DNA of 64,000 nt, from positions 1 through 64,000 of the forward strand of contig NZ_JAFCKW010000006.1 of NCBI RefSeq assembly GCF_018129965.1. The letters run 5' to 3'. The notes beneath the pieces were generated by a model that worked only from the letters and a program-made list of their open reading frames with translations, was not told the origin of the DNA and made no database searches. Within the stretch, counting starts at the first letter, position 1; the number at the start of each line of letters is the position of its first letter. A program made the translations under genes and the position numbers. Positions 1 through 8,765 of the stretch are shown piece by piece. The DNA comes from Bradyrhizobium diazoefficiens (GTDB lineage: Bacteria; Pseudomonadota; Alphaproteobacteria; Rhizobiales; Xanthobacteraceae).

Positions 1-87
1 CAACCAACAGGCCGCTCGCGAGCGCGCTTGCAAATCGCGCCGTAGCGAGCGGGCGGCCGGCCCGTTACCCCATCTACATGGCTGACA

Positions 88-516
88 CTAGTCCGCCTTC
101 AACGCCGCGATCAGCTTGGTCGCGTTCTCCTCCAGCACCTTGACGTCTTCCTTGCGGCTGGCCGGCGGCAACATCGCGACGCCGTCGTGGCGCGGCATCA
201 CGTGCATGTGGAGGTGAAAAACCACCTGTCCGCCGGCGGCTTCGCTGAACTGCTGCACGGTGATGCCGTCGGCGTTGAATGCCTTCACCGCGGCTGCGGC
301 GATCCTGTGCGCGCCACGGGCGACATGGGCGTAATCGTCCGGCTTGATATCCAGGATGTTGCGGGCAGGGGCCTTCGGAATCACCAGCGTGTGACCCGGG
401 ACCCGCGGCATGATGTCGAGGAAGGCCAGCACATGCTCGTCTTCATAGACCTTGTGGCAGGGAAATTCGCCGCGCAGAATTTTTGCGAAGATGTTGTTGG
501 GGTCGTAGGCGGTCAT
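88..516 (-). CDS. HIT family hydrolase
   Basis: A 142-residue histidine-triad protein. This cytoplasmic family hydrolyses nucleotide conjugates such as AMP-linked compounds. The triad HLHMHVM is at about residues 101-107, after the usual GGQVVF strand, and the N-terminal half has the typical fold signature around residues 20-48 (CHKVYED, AFLDIMPRVPGHTLVIPK). Length is normal for the family. It is the last gene of a minus-strand run with a FemAB-like acyltransferase, a phosphodiesterase and a RidA-like protein; 65 bases separate it from the gene upstream. The physiological substrate cannot be told from sequence. Confidence 0.93.
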   Translation of the reverse strand: MTAYDPNNIFAKILRGEFPCHKVYEDEHVLAFLDIMPRVPGHTLVIPKAPARNILDIKPDDYAHVARGAHRIAAAAVKAFNADGITVQQFSEAAGGQVVFHLHMHVMPRHDGVAMLPPASRKEDVKVLEENATKLIAALKAD

Positions 517-581
517 GGCGGCGGCTCCCAGGAACTTACGCTTGGAATTTCGCGCTTACTGGCACCAGCGCCGGCGAACCG

Positions 582-1823
582 TCAAGGCGCCTCGTCGGCG
601 TCCTTGCGGAACGGGCCGAGTTCGGCAAGCTCCCGCCCGGCCTTGGCGACGTAGGCGCGTTCGCGCTTGAGGTAATCGTCGATGGCGCGGCGCAGGCCCG
701 GATCGGCGATGTAATGGGCGGAGTAGGTGGTTCGCGGCAGGTAACCGCGCGCGATCTTGTGCTCGCCCTGCGCGCCGGCCTCGACATGTCGCAAGCCGCG
801 CTCGACGGCGAAATCGATCGCCTGATAGTAGCAGACCTCGAAATGCAGAAAGGGATGATGCTCGACCGCGCCCCAGTTGCGGCCGAACAGCGTGTCCGAG
901 CCGATGAAGTTGATCGCACCCGCGATCCAGCGGTCGTTGCGGCGGGCCATCACCAGGAGCACGTCCTCGCTCATGGTCTCGCCGATCAGCGAGAAGAATT
1001 CGCGTGTGAGGTACGGCCGGCCCCATTTGCGCGAGCCGGTCTCCATGTAGAACTCGAAGAAGGCGTCCCAGGCATCCTCGGTGATGTCCTTGCCGGTGAG
1101 GCGATGGATGGTGATGCCGGCGGCAAGCGCGTCGCGGCGCTCGCGCTTGATCGACTTGCGGTGGCGCGAATTGAGAGTGGCGAGGAAATCGTCGAAGCTC
1201 GAGAAACCCTCGTTATGCCAGTGGAATTGCTGGTCGGTGCGCTGGAGGAAGCCGTGCTCGGCGAGCAGCTTCCACTCCGCCTCGCGCGCAAAGGTGACGT
1301 GGACCGAGGAGGCCTTGCTGACGCCGCACAGCGCCACCAGCCCGCCCGCCAGCGCTTCGGCGATGCGCTCGCGGTCGACATCGTCGCGAACCAGCAGCCG
1401 CGGTCCCGTGGCCGGGGTGAAGGGAACCGAGACCTGAAGTTTCGGGTAGTAGCGCCCGCCAGCGCGCTCATAGGCATCGGCCCAGCCGCGGTCGAAGACG
1501 TATTCGCCCTGCGAGTGCGATTTCAGATAGCAGGGCACGACCCCCGCGACGCGGCCGTCGAGCTTGGCCACGAGGTGTCGCGGCCCCCAACCGGTGCGGA
1601 CGGTGGCTGAACCCGATTTCTCCACGGCGGAGAGAAATGCGTGCGAGACGAACGGGTTATAGGCGGGTTTTGAGAGGCCGTGAGAATCGCCTGGAAGTGC
1701 GGGTGAGTTTCCGTTGCCACCGCCATCGCACCGGCCGCCGGGATTGGCGCAGGCGTCCCAGTCCTGAACGGACACCTCCGCAACGGAAGGAACGGCTTCG
1801 AGCGTGATTTCGGATGATCCCAT
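582..1823 (-). CDS. FemAB-like GNAT-fold protein (COG3146 type)
   Basis: A 413-residue protein of the FemAB-like family, which has the GNAT acyltransferase fold and is often labelled 'peptidoglycan biosynthesis protein' without direct proof. Family features are the N-terminal NPFVSHAFLSAVEKSGS segment, RHRKSIKRERR in the middle, and the FIGSDTLFGRNWGA and HFEVCYYQAIDFA blocks in the C-terminal half. I chose the ATG at 1823; an in-frame TTG at 1859 would add 12 residues. It sits between the phosphodiesterase and HIT genes on the same strand, probably one transcription unit. The acyl donor and acceptor are unknown. Confidence 0.85.
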   Translation of the reverse strand: MGSSEITLEAVPSVAEVSVQDWDACANPGGRCDGGGNGNSPALPGDSHGLSKPAYNPFVSHAFLSAVEKSGSATVRTGWGPRHLVAKLDGRVAGVVPCYLKSHSQGEYVFDRGWADAYERAGGRYYPKLQVSVPFTPATGPRLLVRDDVDRERIAEALAGGLVALCGVSKASSVHVTFAREAEWKLLAEHGFLQRTDQQFHWHNEGFSSFDDFLATLNSRHRKSIKRERRDALAAGITIHRLTGKDITEDAWDAFFEFYMETGSRKWGRPYLTREFFSLIGETMSEDVLLVMARRNDRWIAGAINFIGSDTLFGRNWGAVEHHPFLHFEVCYYQAIDFAVERGLRHVEAGAQGEHKIARGYLPRTTYSAHYIADPGLRRAIDDYLKRERAYVAKAGRELAELGPFRKDADEAP

Positions 1824-1942
1824 CGCGTCCAAGATCGTGCATTGCAGCAGCGACTTCAAGAGGCGCGAACCGAGCTCTCTCTTGCCCCGGACGCATTGCA
1901 GCGCAGAGCGGCGCGATGCATAGCAGTGGCCGATCGCTCAGC

Positions 1943-2689
1943 CTACGGCACTAACCCCTCAAAAATCATCTGGTCCGCATATTGCCCGACCCGCGTCCGC
2001 TGCTCGGCGGTGCGGACGGTCCAGCCGAGCAGGGCGCAGCCGAACAGGTTGCGGGCGATCCAGGGGGCGGGGGCCGGGAGATGATCGACCTTGAAGGCGA
2101 CGAAATGGGGCTGGGTCTTCAAGCCATGGCGCAGGTACAGCATGCTGTCGCGCTGCGCCTGGTTCAGGTAGGCCCAGTAGTCGTCTTCATAGCTCCGCTG
2201 GGCGACGATGCCGCGTGGACGCGACGGCAGCAGCTCGCGCAGCGCCAGCACCTGGTCGGGATCGAACGACATGCCGACGGCGCGACCCTGATAGGAGGCC
2301 AGCACCTCGGCCATCCGTTTCACCAGCTTCCGGTCGCCGTCGAAATGGCTCTTGACCTCGATCACCAGCGGCACGCGGCCGGCGACCATGGCGCAGAGGT
2401 CGGAGAGCGACATCATCCGCTCGTCCGTGTCCTTGAACTTGAGGGCTTTCAGTTCCGCGGCCGTCTTCGAAACCAGCGCACCGGTGGCCTCGGTGAGGCG
2501 GCCGAGCGCATGGTCGTGGTGCACCATCGCCTCGCCGTCGGCGGAGAGCTGGATGTCGACCTCGATCGAGAAATTGCCTGCGATCGCAGCCTGCACCGCG
2601 CCTGGCATATTCTCGACGATACCGCGGGAGATGTCGTGCAGGCCGCGATGGGCGACCGGCCGGGCTGTCAGCCAATCCGGAGCGCGCAT
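1943..2689 (-). CDS. glycerophosphodiester phosphodiesterase family protein
   Basis: A 248-residue GDPD TIM-barrel enzyme, expected to hydrolyse glycerophosphodiesters to sn-glycerol 3-phosphate and an alcohol. The catalytic block is intact near the N-terminus: AHRGLHD, then ENMPGAVQAAI, then EVDIQLSADG and the general-acid HHDHALGR. Length fits cytoplasmic GDPDs and there is no signal peptide. The ATG lies only 5 bases after the stop of the RidA-like gene upstream, so the two are very probably co-transcribed. Confidence 0.93.
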   Translation of the reverse strand: MRAPDWLTARPVAHRGLHDISRGIVENMPGAVQAAIAGNFSIEVDIQLSADGEAMVHHDHALGRLTEATGALVSKTAAELKALKFKDTDERMMSLSDLCAMVAGRVPLVIEVKSHFDGDRKLVKRMAEVLASYQGRAVGMSFDPDQVLALRELLPSRPRGIVAQRSYEDDYWAYLNQAQRDSMLYLRHGLKTQPHFVAFKVDHLPAPAPWIARNLFGCALLGWTVRTAEQRTRVGQYADQMIFEGLVP

Positions 2690-2694
2690 GCGCG

Positions 2695-3162
2695 TCAGGC
2701 GACCTCGAACACGCCTTCGACCTCGACCGCAGCATCTGCGGGCAGCGAGGCGACGCCGACCGTGGTGCGGGCGTGGCGGCCCTTGTCACCGAAGGCGGCG
2801 ACCATCAGGTCGGAGGCGCCGTTGAGCACCTTGGGTCCGTCCAGGAAGTCCGGCGCCGAGTTGATGAAGCCGCCGAGGCGGACCACGCGCACGACCTTGT
2901 CGAGGTCGCCAAGCGCCGCCTTGACCTGGGCCAGCAGGTTGACAGCGCAGCCGCGCGCCGCCGCGGCGCCCTCGTCGATGGAGACGCCGGCGCCGAGCTT
3001 GCCTTTTGCGATCAGCTTGCCGTCAGGGGCAAAGCAGACCTGTCCGGAAACGAACAGCAAATTACCGGTGCGCACGAACGGCACGTAGTTGGCAACGGGG
3101 GTCGGGGCCTCGTGCAGCTTGATGCCCAGTTCCGCCAGTTTCTGCTCGACCGTGCCCGCCAT
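2695..3162 (-). CDS. RidA family protein
   Basis: A 155-residue YjgF/YER057c/UK114-family protein, as shown by GNLLFVSGQV, VRLGGFINSAPDF and the closing VEVEGVFEVA strand. Archetypal RidA deaminates reactive enamine/imine intermediates using an Arg in a VARLP motif. Here the motif reads VASLP, so that Arg is Ser and classic deaminase activity is doubtful. The ATG at 3162 matches the family N-terminus (MAGTVEQKLAELGI); the open frame extends 37 codons further upstream but that part resembles no family member. First gene of the minus-strand run. Confidence 0.9.
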   Translation of the reverse strand: MAGTVEQKLAELGIKLHEAPTPVANYVPFVRTGNLLFVSGQVCFAPDGKLIAKGKLGAGVSIDEGAAAARGCAVNLLAQVKAALGDLDKVVRVVRLGGFINSAPDFLDGPKVLNGASDLMVAAFGDKGRHARTTVGVASLPADAAVEVEGVFEVA

Positions 3163-3395
3163 GTTCGACCTCGTTGTCCGGAAAATGATCTGCCCGGGCG
3201 CGTCCATTGGCGGCCGGGCGGAACCTGTTTCGCCCATCGTGCCGCCACATGCAAGCAACCTGCTGGAATGCATTTAGTTGAGGCAGGGCAGGAGGTTCAG
3301 GGCGCGGGCCGCAACTTTACGTGAAATGGCCTCAGTTGCGACGCAATGGAACGGTCACTAAACTGTCGAATCTGCGCTTTCCCCAGGGATCCCAC

Positions 3396-4241
3396 ATGGT
3401 GCACCTTTTCCGGACTTCGCTCGGTGTTATGGCGCTCGCGGCGGCTGCCTTCGGCCCCGGCGGCGGAGCACAGGCTGCCAGTGGTCCGTTCCTCGCCCAT
3501 CAGGCGCTGTATGACCTCAGCCTGGTGAAATCGCGCTCCAATTCGGTCAACAGCGCGCGCGGGCGCATTCTCTATAATTTCACCGGAAGCGCGTGCGAGG
3601 GCTACACTGCCGAATTCCGCCAGGTCTCCGAGCTCGACAGCGGCGAGGGCAAGATCACGCTGAGCGACCTCCGCTCCAATTCCTGGGAGGATGCCGCGGG
3701 GAAAAGCTACCGCTTCAAGATCGAGACGCGGATGAACGAGGCCGATGCCGGCCAGGTCGACGGCTCGGCCGAGCGAGACGGCGACCACATCAACGTCAAG
3801 CTGAAGCTGCCGGCGCCAAAGAGCTTCACGCTCGACGGCAAGGTCGTGTTCCCGACCGAGCAGATCCAGCGCATCATCGCTGCCGCCAGGGACGGCAAGT
3901 CGCTGCTCGAGCTCTCCGTCTATGACGGCTCCGACGACGGCCAGAAGGTCTACAACACCCTGACCGTGATCGGTCAGCCGATCCCCGCCGACCGCACGGC
4001 TTCGCCCGATGCGTCGACGTCGGACGAGCACATGAAATCGCTCAAGCGCTGGCCCGTCTCCGTCAGCTATTTCGACCGCGACGTCCAGCAGAAAGAGGGC
4101 GAGCAAACGCCGGTCTACGCGATGGCGTTCGAACTCTACGAAAACGGCGTCTCGCGCCAGCTCGTGCTCGACTACAACGATTTCGTCATTTCAGGCGCGA
4201 TGGGCAAGTTCGACGTGAAGGACAGCAAGCCCTGCAATTGA
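3396..4241 (+). CDS. eipB: EipB family cell-envelope integrity protein (DUF1849)
   Basis: A 281-residue periplasmic protein of the EipB/DUF1849 family, a beta-spiral protein required for envelope integrity in Brucella. A signal peptide is clear at residues 1 to about 28 (charged start, LGVMALAAAAFGP core, AQAA cleavage site). The mature part has family blocks HQALYDLSL and DYNDFVISG. Two cysteines, in GSACEGY and at the extreme C-terminus (SKPCN), match the disulfide pair known for the family. I prefer the ATG at 3396 because it starts the signal peptide; the frame is open from 3321. It faces the RidA-like gene divergently. Confidence 0.88.
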   Translation: MVHLFRTSLGVMALAAAAFGPGGGAQAASGPFLAHQALYDLSLVKSRSNSVNSARGRILYNFTGSACEGYTAEFRQVSELDSGEGKITLSDLRSNSWEDAAGKSYRFKIETRMNEADAGQVDGSAERDGDHINVKLKLPAPKSFTLDGKVVFPTEQIQRIIAAARDGKSLLELSVYDGSDDGQKVYNTLTVIGQPIPADRTASPDASTSDEHMKSLKRWPVSVSYFDRDVQQKEGEQTPVYAMAFELYENGVSRQLVLDYNDFVISGAMGKFDVKDSKPCN

Positions 4242-4281
4242 GGGCGCGCCAGCGCTGCATATCCGCACACCTTACTCCATC

Positions 4282-4428
4282 CCTGTCATTTTGAGGAGCT
4301 CGTCCTGCGGTTCGCCGCAGGGCGAGCCTCGAAGGGCGACGGCCCGGATCTAGTCGCACGGCCGCGCATCCTTCGAGGCTTCCCATACGCCGCTTCGCGT
4401 CGTATGGCGCGCACCTCAGGATGACGGG
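4282..4428. repeat. dispersed palindromic repeat, family R1
   Basis: An intergenic element with mirrored ends: a GTCATTTTGAGGAG-type left end and CACCTCAGGATGACGG as right end. Internal GC-rich stems include CCTCGAAGGGCGACGGCC against the CATCCTTCGAGG side. A second full copy lies at 10906-11034 and one end only at about 21343-21363. It fills most of the gap between eipB and the next gene. Such elements are common and mobile-looking in Bradyrhizobium; no coding capacity is seen. Confidence 0.7.
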
Positions 4429-4513
4429 GCATCAGTTGTGCTCGTTGCATCTAGCTCCTGTCGCACTCTGCGGCTAGGCTTGCTCGAAACCCTCTGACCT
4501 CCGGGAGCAAACC

Positions 4514-4915
4514 ATGCCCAAGCTCGACCATCTCCGCCCCAGCGGCCTTCACAACAATCCGGCCTATTCCCATGTCGTCACCGCAACGGGTGCACGCACG
4601 ATCTACATCTCCGGGCAGGTTTCGACCGATGAGGAGGGCCGGATCGTCGGCGAGGGCGATATCGCCGCGCAGACCACGCAGGTGATGCAGAATCTCGGCC
4701 ATGCGCTGAAGGCGGCCGGCGCGAGCTATACCAACATCGTCAAGATCACGACCTTCGTGGTGAACTACAAGCCTGAGCTTCGCCCGATCATCGGCAAGGC
4801 CCGCTCCGTGTTCTTCGAAGGCCTGGAGCCGCCGGCGTCCACGCTCGTCGGCGTCTCCGCACTCGCGGCCCCGGAATGGCTGATCGAGATCGAGGCGATC
4901 GCGGTCGCGGATTGA
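4514..4915 (+). CDS. RidA family protein
   Basis: A second YjgF/RidA-family protein, 133 residues, with the YISGQVSTDEEG, NLGHALKAAGAS and LIEIEAIAVA blocks. As in the 2695-3162 gene, the position of the catalytic Arg of enamine deaminases is altered: the segment reads VSALA rather than VARLP. Its activity may therefore differ from that of classical RidA. It is monocistronic, between a palindromic repeat and a hairpin shared with the convergent dinB gene. The ATG has a purine-rich GGGAGCAA upstream. Confidence 0.9.
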   Translation: MPKLDHLRPSGLHNNPAYSHVVTATGARTIYISGQVSTDEEGRIVGEGDIAAQTTQVMQNLGHALKAAGASYTNIVKITTFVVNYKPELRPIIGKARSVFFEGLEPPASTLVGVSALAAPEWLIEIEAIAVAD

Positions 4916-4928
4916 TGTCTGTAGGTCT

Positions 4929-4963
4929 GTAGCCCTGATGGAGCGAAGCGAAATCCGGGCTAC
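4929..4963. repeat. hairpin between convergent genes (repeat and possible bidirectional terminator)
   Basis: Arms GTAGCCC and GGGCTAC enclose a GATGGAGCGAAGCGAAATCC interior that itself pairs (GGAGCG against CGAAATCC). It lies in the 70-base gap between the convergent RidA-like and dinB genes. There is no strong T tract, so terminator function is only plausible. The sequence resembles a short repeat widespread in Bradyrhizobium; only this copy was found in the window. Confidence 0.5.
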
Positions 4964-4985
4964 GGGGATGTCAGCATAGCATCCC

Positions 4986-6275
4986 TCACTGCTGTGTCTT
5001 CTCCGGCCCGTCATACGCAATGCCGCGGATCACAGCGGCGCTGCCGAACTTCTTGCGTAGACTGTCCACCGCGCGCTCGGCGTGGGCGGCGCGGCGGTCG
5101 AGCATGTCGGTGTCGTCGGCGGGCGAGCCCTCGCGCAGCGCGCTGACGCCGGCGCCCATCAGGCGGAAGGCGGTGCCGTCGATCTCCTTTGCCAGCATCT
5201 CGCGGCAGATCGAGAAAATCTTGGCGGCGAGCTGCGTCGGGGCTGCGATCGACTGCGAGCGCGTGCGCTGGCGGAAATCGGCGGTCTTCAGCTTCAGCGT
5301 GACGGTCGAACCGGCCAGCTCGCTGCTTTTGAGCCGTGACGACGTCTTCTCGCAGAGCCGCCACAGGATCTTCTCCAGTGACGCGAAATCGCGGATGTCG
5401 GTCTCGAAGGTGGTTTCGCTGGAAATCGTCTTGGCGCCGCGATCAGGCTCGACGCGGCGGTCGTCGATGCCGCGCGCGAGCCGCCACAGCCTGCGGCCGT
5501 CGCTTGGAAATTGCCGCATCATCTCGATCTCGTCGGCTTTCTGCAGATCGGCGATGATGCGAAAGCCGCGCTGCGCCAAGCGCTCCTGCGTCGCGGGGCC
5601 GACACCGAAGATGAAACCGACCGGCTTGTCGGCCAGCATCAAACGGGCTTCTTCCTGATCGAGCGCGGCAAAGCCGCGCGGCTTGTCGAGGTCGGAGGCG
5701 ATCTTGGCGAGGAACTTGTTGCAGGACAGGCCGACCGAGACGCTGATGCCGATGTCGCGCTCGATATCGCGGGCAAAGCGCGCCAGCACCTTGGCCGGGA
5801 TCATGCCGTGGACGCGCTCGGTGCCGGAGAGGTCGAGAAAAGCCTCGTCGATCGAGAGCGGTTCGACCAGCGGCGTCAGCGCCTGCATGGCCTGCCGCAC
5901 CTCGCGGCCGACGCGGACATATTTCGCCATGTCTGGCCGGATCACGGTCGCATGCGGGCAGGCGTCCAGCGCCTTGTACATCGGCATGGCGGAGCGCACG
6001 CCGTAGGTGCGGGCGATGTAGCACGCGGCCGACACCACGCCGCGTTTCCCTCCGCCGATGATGACGGGCTTGTCGGCGATGTCAGGATTGTCTCGCTTCT
6101 CGACCGTGGCATAGAAGGCGTCGCAGTCGATATGGGCGATGGTCAGGCCCGCAAGCGCGCGGTGGCGGACGAGGCGAGGGGAACCGCAGGCGGAACAGCG
6201 CCGCACGCTCATATCCAGATCGGCCAGACAATCCCGGCAGAAGCAGCGGGGCCCGGCCGGATCGGGCGCGGTCAC
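4986..6275 (-). CDS. dinB: DNA polymerase IV (Y-family) with N-terminal zinc-binding segment
   Basis: A 429-residue translesion polymerase. Catalytic carboxylates are visible in DCDAFYATVE (about residues 50-59) and SIDEAFLDL, and the little-finger domain carries the usual ISSETTFETDI start. The first about 35 residues hold CFCRDC and CSACG, a four-to-five-cysteine putative zinc knuckle that Escherichia coli Pol IV lacks but many Rhizobiales DinB proteins carry. Translation starts at GTG 6275, overlapping the TGA of the DUF3572 gene by four bases (GTGA), so the pair is translationally coupled. Confidence 0.93.
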   Translation of the reverse strand: MTAPDPAGPRCFCRDCLADLDMSVRRCSACGSPRLVRHRALAGLTIAHIDCDAFYATVEKRDNPDIADKPVIIGGGKRGVVSAACYIARTYGVRSAMPMYKALDACPHATVIRPDMAKYVRVGREVRQAMQALTPLVEPLSIDEAFLDLSGTERVHGMIPAKVLARFARDIERDIGISVSVGLSCNKFLAKIASDLDKPRGFAALDQEEARLMLADKPVGFIFGVGPATQERLAQRGFRIIADLQKADEIEMMRQFPSDGRRLWRLARGIDDRRVEPDRGAKTISSETTFETDIRDFASLEKILWRLCEKTSSRLKSSELAGSTVTLKLKTADFRQRTRSQSIAAPTQLAAKIFSICREMLAKEIDGTAFRLMGAGVSALREGSPADDTDMLDRRAAHAERAVDSLRKKFGSAAVIRGIAYDGPEKTQQ

Positions 6276-6583
6276 GGCACGTCGCGCTCCCAGGTCCGGT
6301 CGCCCAGCGCATCGCCGAGGACCTGCCGGGCCGCCGCCACGTTGGTGGGGTGCAGTTCCGCCGAGCTGGCAAAGGCCGTCACGGTGGCATCGTCCCTCAT
6401 CACGAAATCGAGCACGCTGAGCAGGAAACCGGGATCCGAGGCGGCGTTCCGCAAGGACCCCGGGCCGACACCTGTCTCGGCCAGGAACAGGCCCAGCCGC
6501 TCGGGATCGCCCGCGACAAAGGACAATGCTTGAATCGCAACGATTTCAGCGACTTCGCGGGGGTTGTGAACAGGCTTTTTCAA
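6272..6583 (-). CDS. DUF3572 family protein
   Basis: A 103-residue protein recognised as DUF3572, a small alphaproteobacterial family of unknown function. The sequence is mainly helical and soluble (EIVAIQALSFVAGDPERLG, FLSVLDFVMRDDATV). It precedes dinB with a four-base stop/start overlap, an arrangement that suggests a shared role or at least shared expression with the error-prone polymerase. It is divergent from divK, with a 242-base shared control region. No catalytic motif is visible. Confidence 0.85.
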   Translation of the reverse strand: MKKPVHNPREVAEIVAIQALSFVAGDPERLGLFLAETGVGPGSLRNAASDPGFLLSVLDFVMRDDATVTAFASSAELHPTNVAAARQVLGDALGDRTWERDVP

Positions 6584-6639
6584 CGGGCCAGTTTGCCTTT
6601 CCGTTAACTTTCGGTGTCTACTTTGAAACCATCATGCCC

Positions 6640-6750
6640 GAGTCTTGAGACCGAGTCTCGGGACCCTCGACAAGCAACTGGAAACCACATCTCAGAATGT
6701 GGGCCCTCGGGTTTAACGAAACTCAAGCGAATCTGAGGCTAGTTTGAATC
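6640..6750. promoter_or_regulatory. cluster of four GANTC (CcrM) sites upstream of divK
   Basis: GAGTC occurs at 6640-6644 and 6653-6657, and GAATC at 6729-6733 and 6746-6750. The first two lie in a direct repeat CCGAGTCT and within a dyad GAGAC-CGA-GTCTC (6647-6659). GANTC is the target of the alphaproteobacterial cell-cycle methylase CcrM. Isolated GTTAAC (6603-6608) and TTTAAC (6712-6717) look like CtrA half-sites, but no full TTAA-N7-TTAA was found. The region separates DUF3572-dinB from divK-pleD. Confidence 0.55.
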
Positions 6751-6825
6751 CAGTTTTCGAAGCGCCGGAGAGCGGCGCCTGAGGCGTCACATGTACCGGT
6801 CTTTCGGACCAAACAGGAGGGCGGG

Positions 6826-7191
6826 ATGGCTAAGACCGTCCTGATCGTGGAAGACAACGAGCTCAACATGAAGCTCTTCCGCGACCTGTTGGAGGCGCAC
6901 GGCTATCAGACCACGGGCACCAGCAACGGATATGAGGCGCTCGACCTCGTTCGCAAGATGCGGCCCGACCTCGTGCTGATGGATATCCAATTGCCGCAGG
7001 TCTCGGGACTCGAGGTGACGCGCTGGATCAAGGACGATCCGGAGCTGCGTTCCATTCCCGTCGTCGCGGTCACGGCCTTTGCGATGAAGGGCGACGAAGA
7101 GCGCATCCGCGAGGGCGGCTGCGAAGCATATTTGTCCAAGCCGATCTCGGTCGGCAAATTCATAGAGACGGTCCGGCGTTTTATCGGATAG
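6826..7191 (+). CDS. divK: single-domain response regulator DivK
   Basis: A 121-residue stand-alone receiver domain. The acidic pocket is in [11 protein letters not shown], the phospho-acceptor is Asp53 ([13 protein letters not shown]), the switch Thr is in AVTAFAMKG and the conserved Lys is in LSKPIS near residue 104. In Caulobacter and rhizobia DivK relays signals between PleC/DivJ and DivL/CckA to control CtrA. It lies 14 bases before pleD, the classic divK-pleD operon. The GGAGG-like start region is GGAGGGCGGG before the ATG. Confidence 0.95.
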   Translation: MAKTVLIVEDNELNMKLFRDLLEAHGYQTTGTSNGYEALDLVRKMRPDLVLMDIQLPQVSGLEVTRWIKDDPELRSIPVVAVTAFAMKGDEERIREGGCEAYLSKPISVGKFIETVRRFIG

Positions 7192-7205
7192 GAAGTGAGC
7201 TCAAG

Positions 7206-8579
7206 GTGTCCGCGCGTATTCTCGTCGTCGACGACGTTCCTGCCAACGTCAAGCTGCTAGAGGCCCGCCTGTCCGCCGAATATTTCGACGTGATGACCGC
7301 CTCGAACGGCACCGAGGCGCTTGCGATCTGCGCCCGCGCCGAATGCGACATCATCCTGCTCGACGTCATGATGCCCGACATGGACGGCTTCGAGGTCTGC
7401 CGCCGCCTGAAGACCAATCCGGCCACGCATCACATCCCCGTCGTGATGGTCACCGCGCTCGACAGCCCCTCTGACCGCAATCGCGGGCTGGAAGCCGGCG
7501 CCGACGACTTCCTGACCAAGCCCGTTTCCGACGTGGTCCTGATCGCCCGCGTGCGCTCGCTGACGCGTCTGAAGATGATGACGGACGAATTGCGCATGCG
7601 CGCCATCACCTCGCTGGAGATCGGCATGCAGGCCCCCGAGCGCAGCGCCGTCTCCGACACCGGCAAGGGCGGCCGCATCCTGCTGGTCGACGACCGCCAG
7701 TCGTCCTACGAGCGGCTGGCGACGATCCTCGCGACCGAGCACACCATCGACGTCGAGCCGAACCCGACCGAGGCTCTGTTCCACGCCGCCGAGGGCAATT
7801 ACGACCTGCTGATCGTCTCGCTCGACCTCAACAATTTCGACGGCCTCAGGCTCTGCAGCCAGGCGCGTTCGCTGGAGCGCACGCGCCACGTGCCGATCCT
7901 GGCGATCGCGGATCCCGAGAACTCGACACGGCTGCTCCGCGGCCTCGAGATCGGCGTCAACGACTATCTGCTGCGTCCCATCGACAAGACCGAGCTTCTG
8001 GCGCGCGCCCGCACCCAGATCCGCCGCCGCCGCTACACCGATCATTTGCGCGACAACGTGCAGAACTCGATCGAGATGGCGATCACCGACGCGCTGACCG
8101 GGCTGCACAACCGCCGCTACATGGAAAGCCATCTGGCGACGCTCGCCGAGCAGGCCTCAACCCGCGGCAAGCCGCTGGCGCTGATGATCCTCGACATCGA
8201 CTATTTCAAGTCGATCAACGACAATTACGGCCACGACGCCGGCGACGACGTGCTGCGCGAGTTCGCGGTGCGCGTGCGCAAGTCCATCCGTGGCATCGAT
8301 CTGGCCTGCCGCTACGGCGGTGAGGAGTTCGTCATCGTGATGCCGGAGACCGATCTGCACGTCGCCGGCATGGTCGCCGAGCGGCTGCGCCGCTCGATCG
8401 CGGGCGAGCCGTTCTCGGTGCACAAGGGCACCAAGCGCATCGAGGTCACGATCTCGGTCGGCCTGACCACGCTGGAGCAGAAGGGCGAGGCGGTCGCCGA
8501 CGTCCTCAAGCGCGCCGACACCGCGCTGTATCGGGCCAAGCACGACGGGCGGAACCGGGTGGTGTCGCACGCGGCGTGA
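7206..8579 (+). CDS. pleD: PleD-type diguanylate cyclase response regulator
   Basis: A 457-residue REC-REC-GGDEF protein starting at GTG. REC1 has phospho-acceptor Asp53 (LLDVMMPDMDG). REC2 (about 155-275) looks degenerate: the acceptor position, judged from its spacing to the DG pair, is Ser (VSLDLNNFDG), as expected for the dimerisation/adaptor domain of PleD. The GGDEF domain has an active GGEEF at residues 371-375 and an RxxD inhibitory site at 362-365, five residues upstream, so product inhibition by c-di-GMP is likely. It makes c-di-GMP from GTP at the developing pole. Confidence 0.95.
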   Translation: MSARILVVDDVPANVKLLEARLSAEYFDVMTASNGTEALAICARAECDIILLDVMMPDMDGFEVCRRLKTNPATHHIPVVMVTALDSPSDRNRGLEAGADDFLTKPVSDVVLIARVRSLTRLKMMTDELRMRAITSLEIGMQAPERSAVSDTGKGGRILLVDDRQSSYERLATILATEHTIDVEPNPTEALFHAAEGNYDLLIVSLDLNNFDGLRLCSQARSLERTRHVPILAIADPENSTRLLRGLEIGVNDYLLRPIDKTELLARARTQIRRRRYTDHLRDNVQNSIEMAITDALTGLHNRRYMESHLATLAEQASTRGKPLALMILDIDYFKSINDNYGHDAGDDVLREFAVRVRKSIRGIDLACRYGGEEFVIVMPETDLHVAGMVAERLRRSIAGEPFSVHKGTKRIEVTISVGLTTLEQKGEAVADVLKRADTALYRAKHDGRNRVVSHAA

Positions 8580-8765
8580 GGCTGCCTGCGCACAAAAACT
8601 CGAAAACAACCCCATGCACAGTAGCCGCGCCAGTCGGATCAAGGGCTTGCGGGTCGCAAAAATCGTTTGCGCGGTTGGCGCGCCCGTTTGACACGTCGGG
8701 CAATACAGGAGCATTATTGTAGGATCGGGCGGTGCGTGAATGAACGTTGTCGCCCAAACCCCAGC

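Noticed and set aside
6603..6717. CtrA binding site upstream of divK
   Set aside because: Only separate half-sites (GTTAAC, TTTAAC) are present; the full TTAA-N7-TTAA arrangement was not found.
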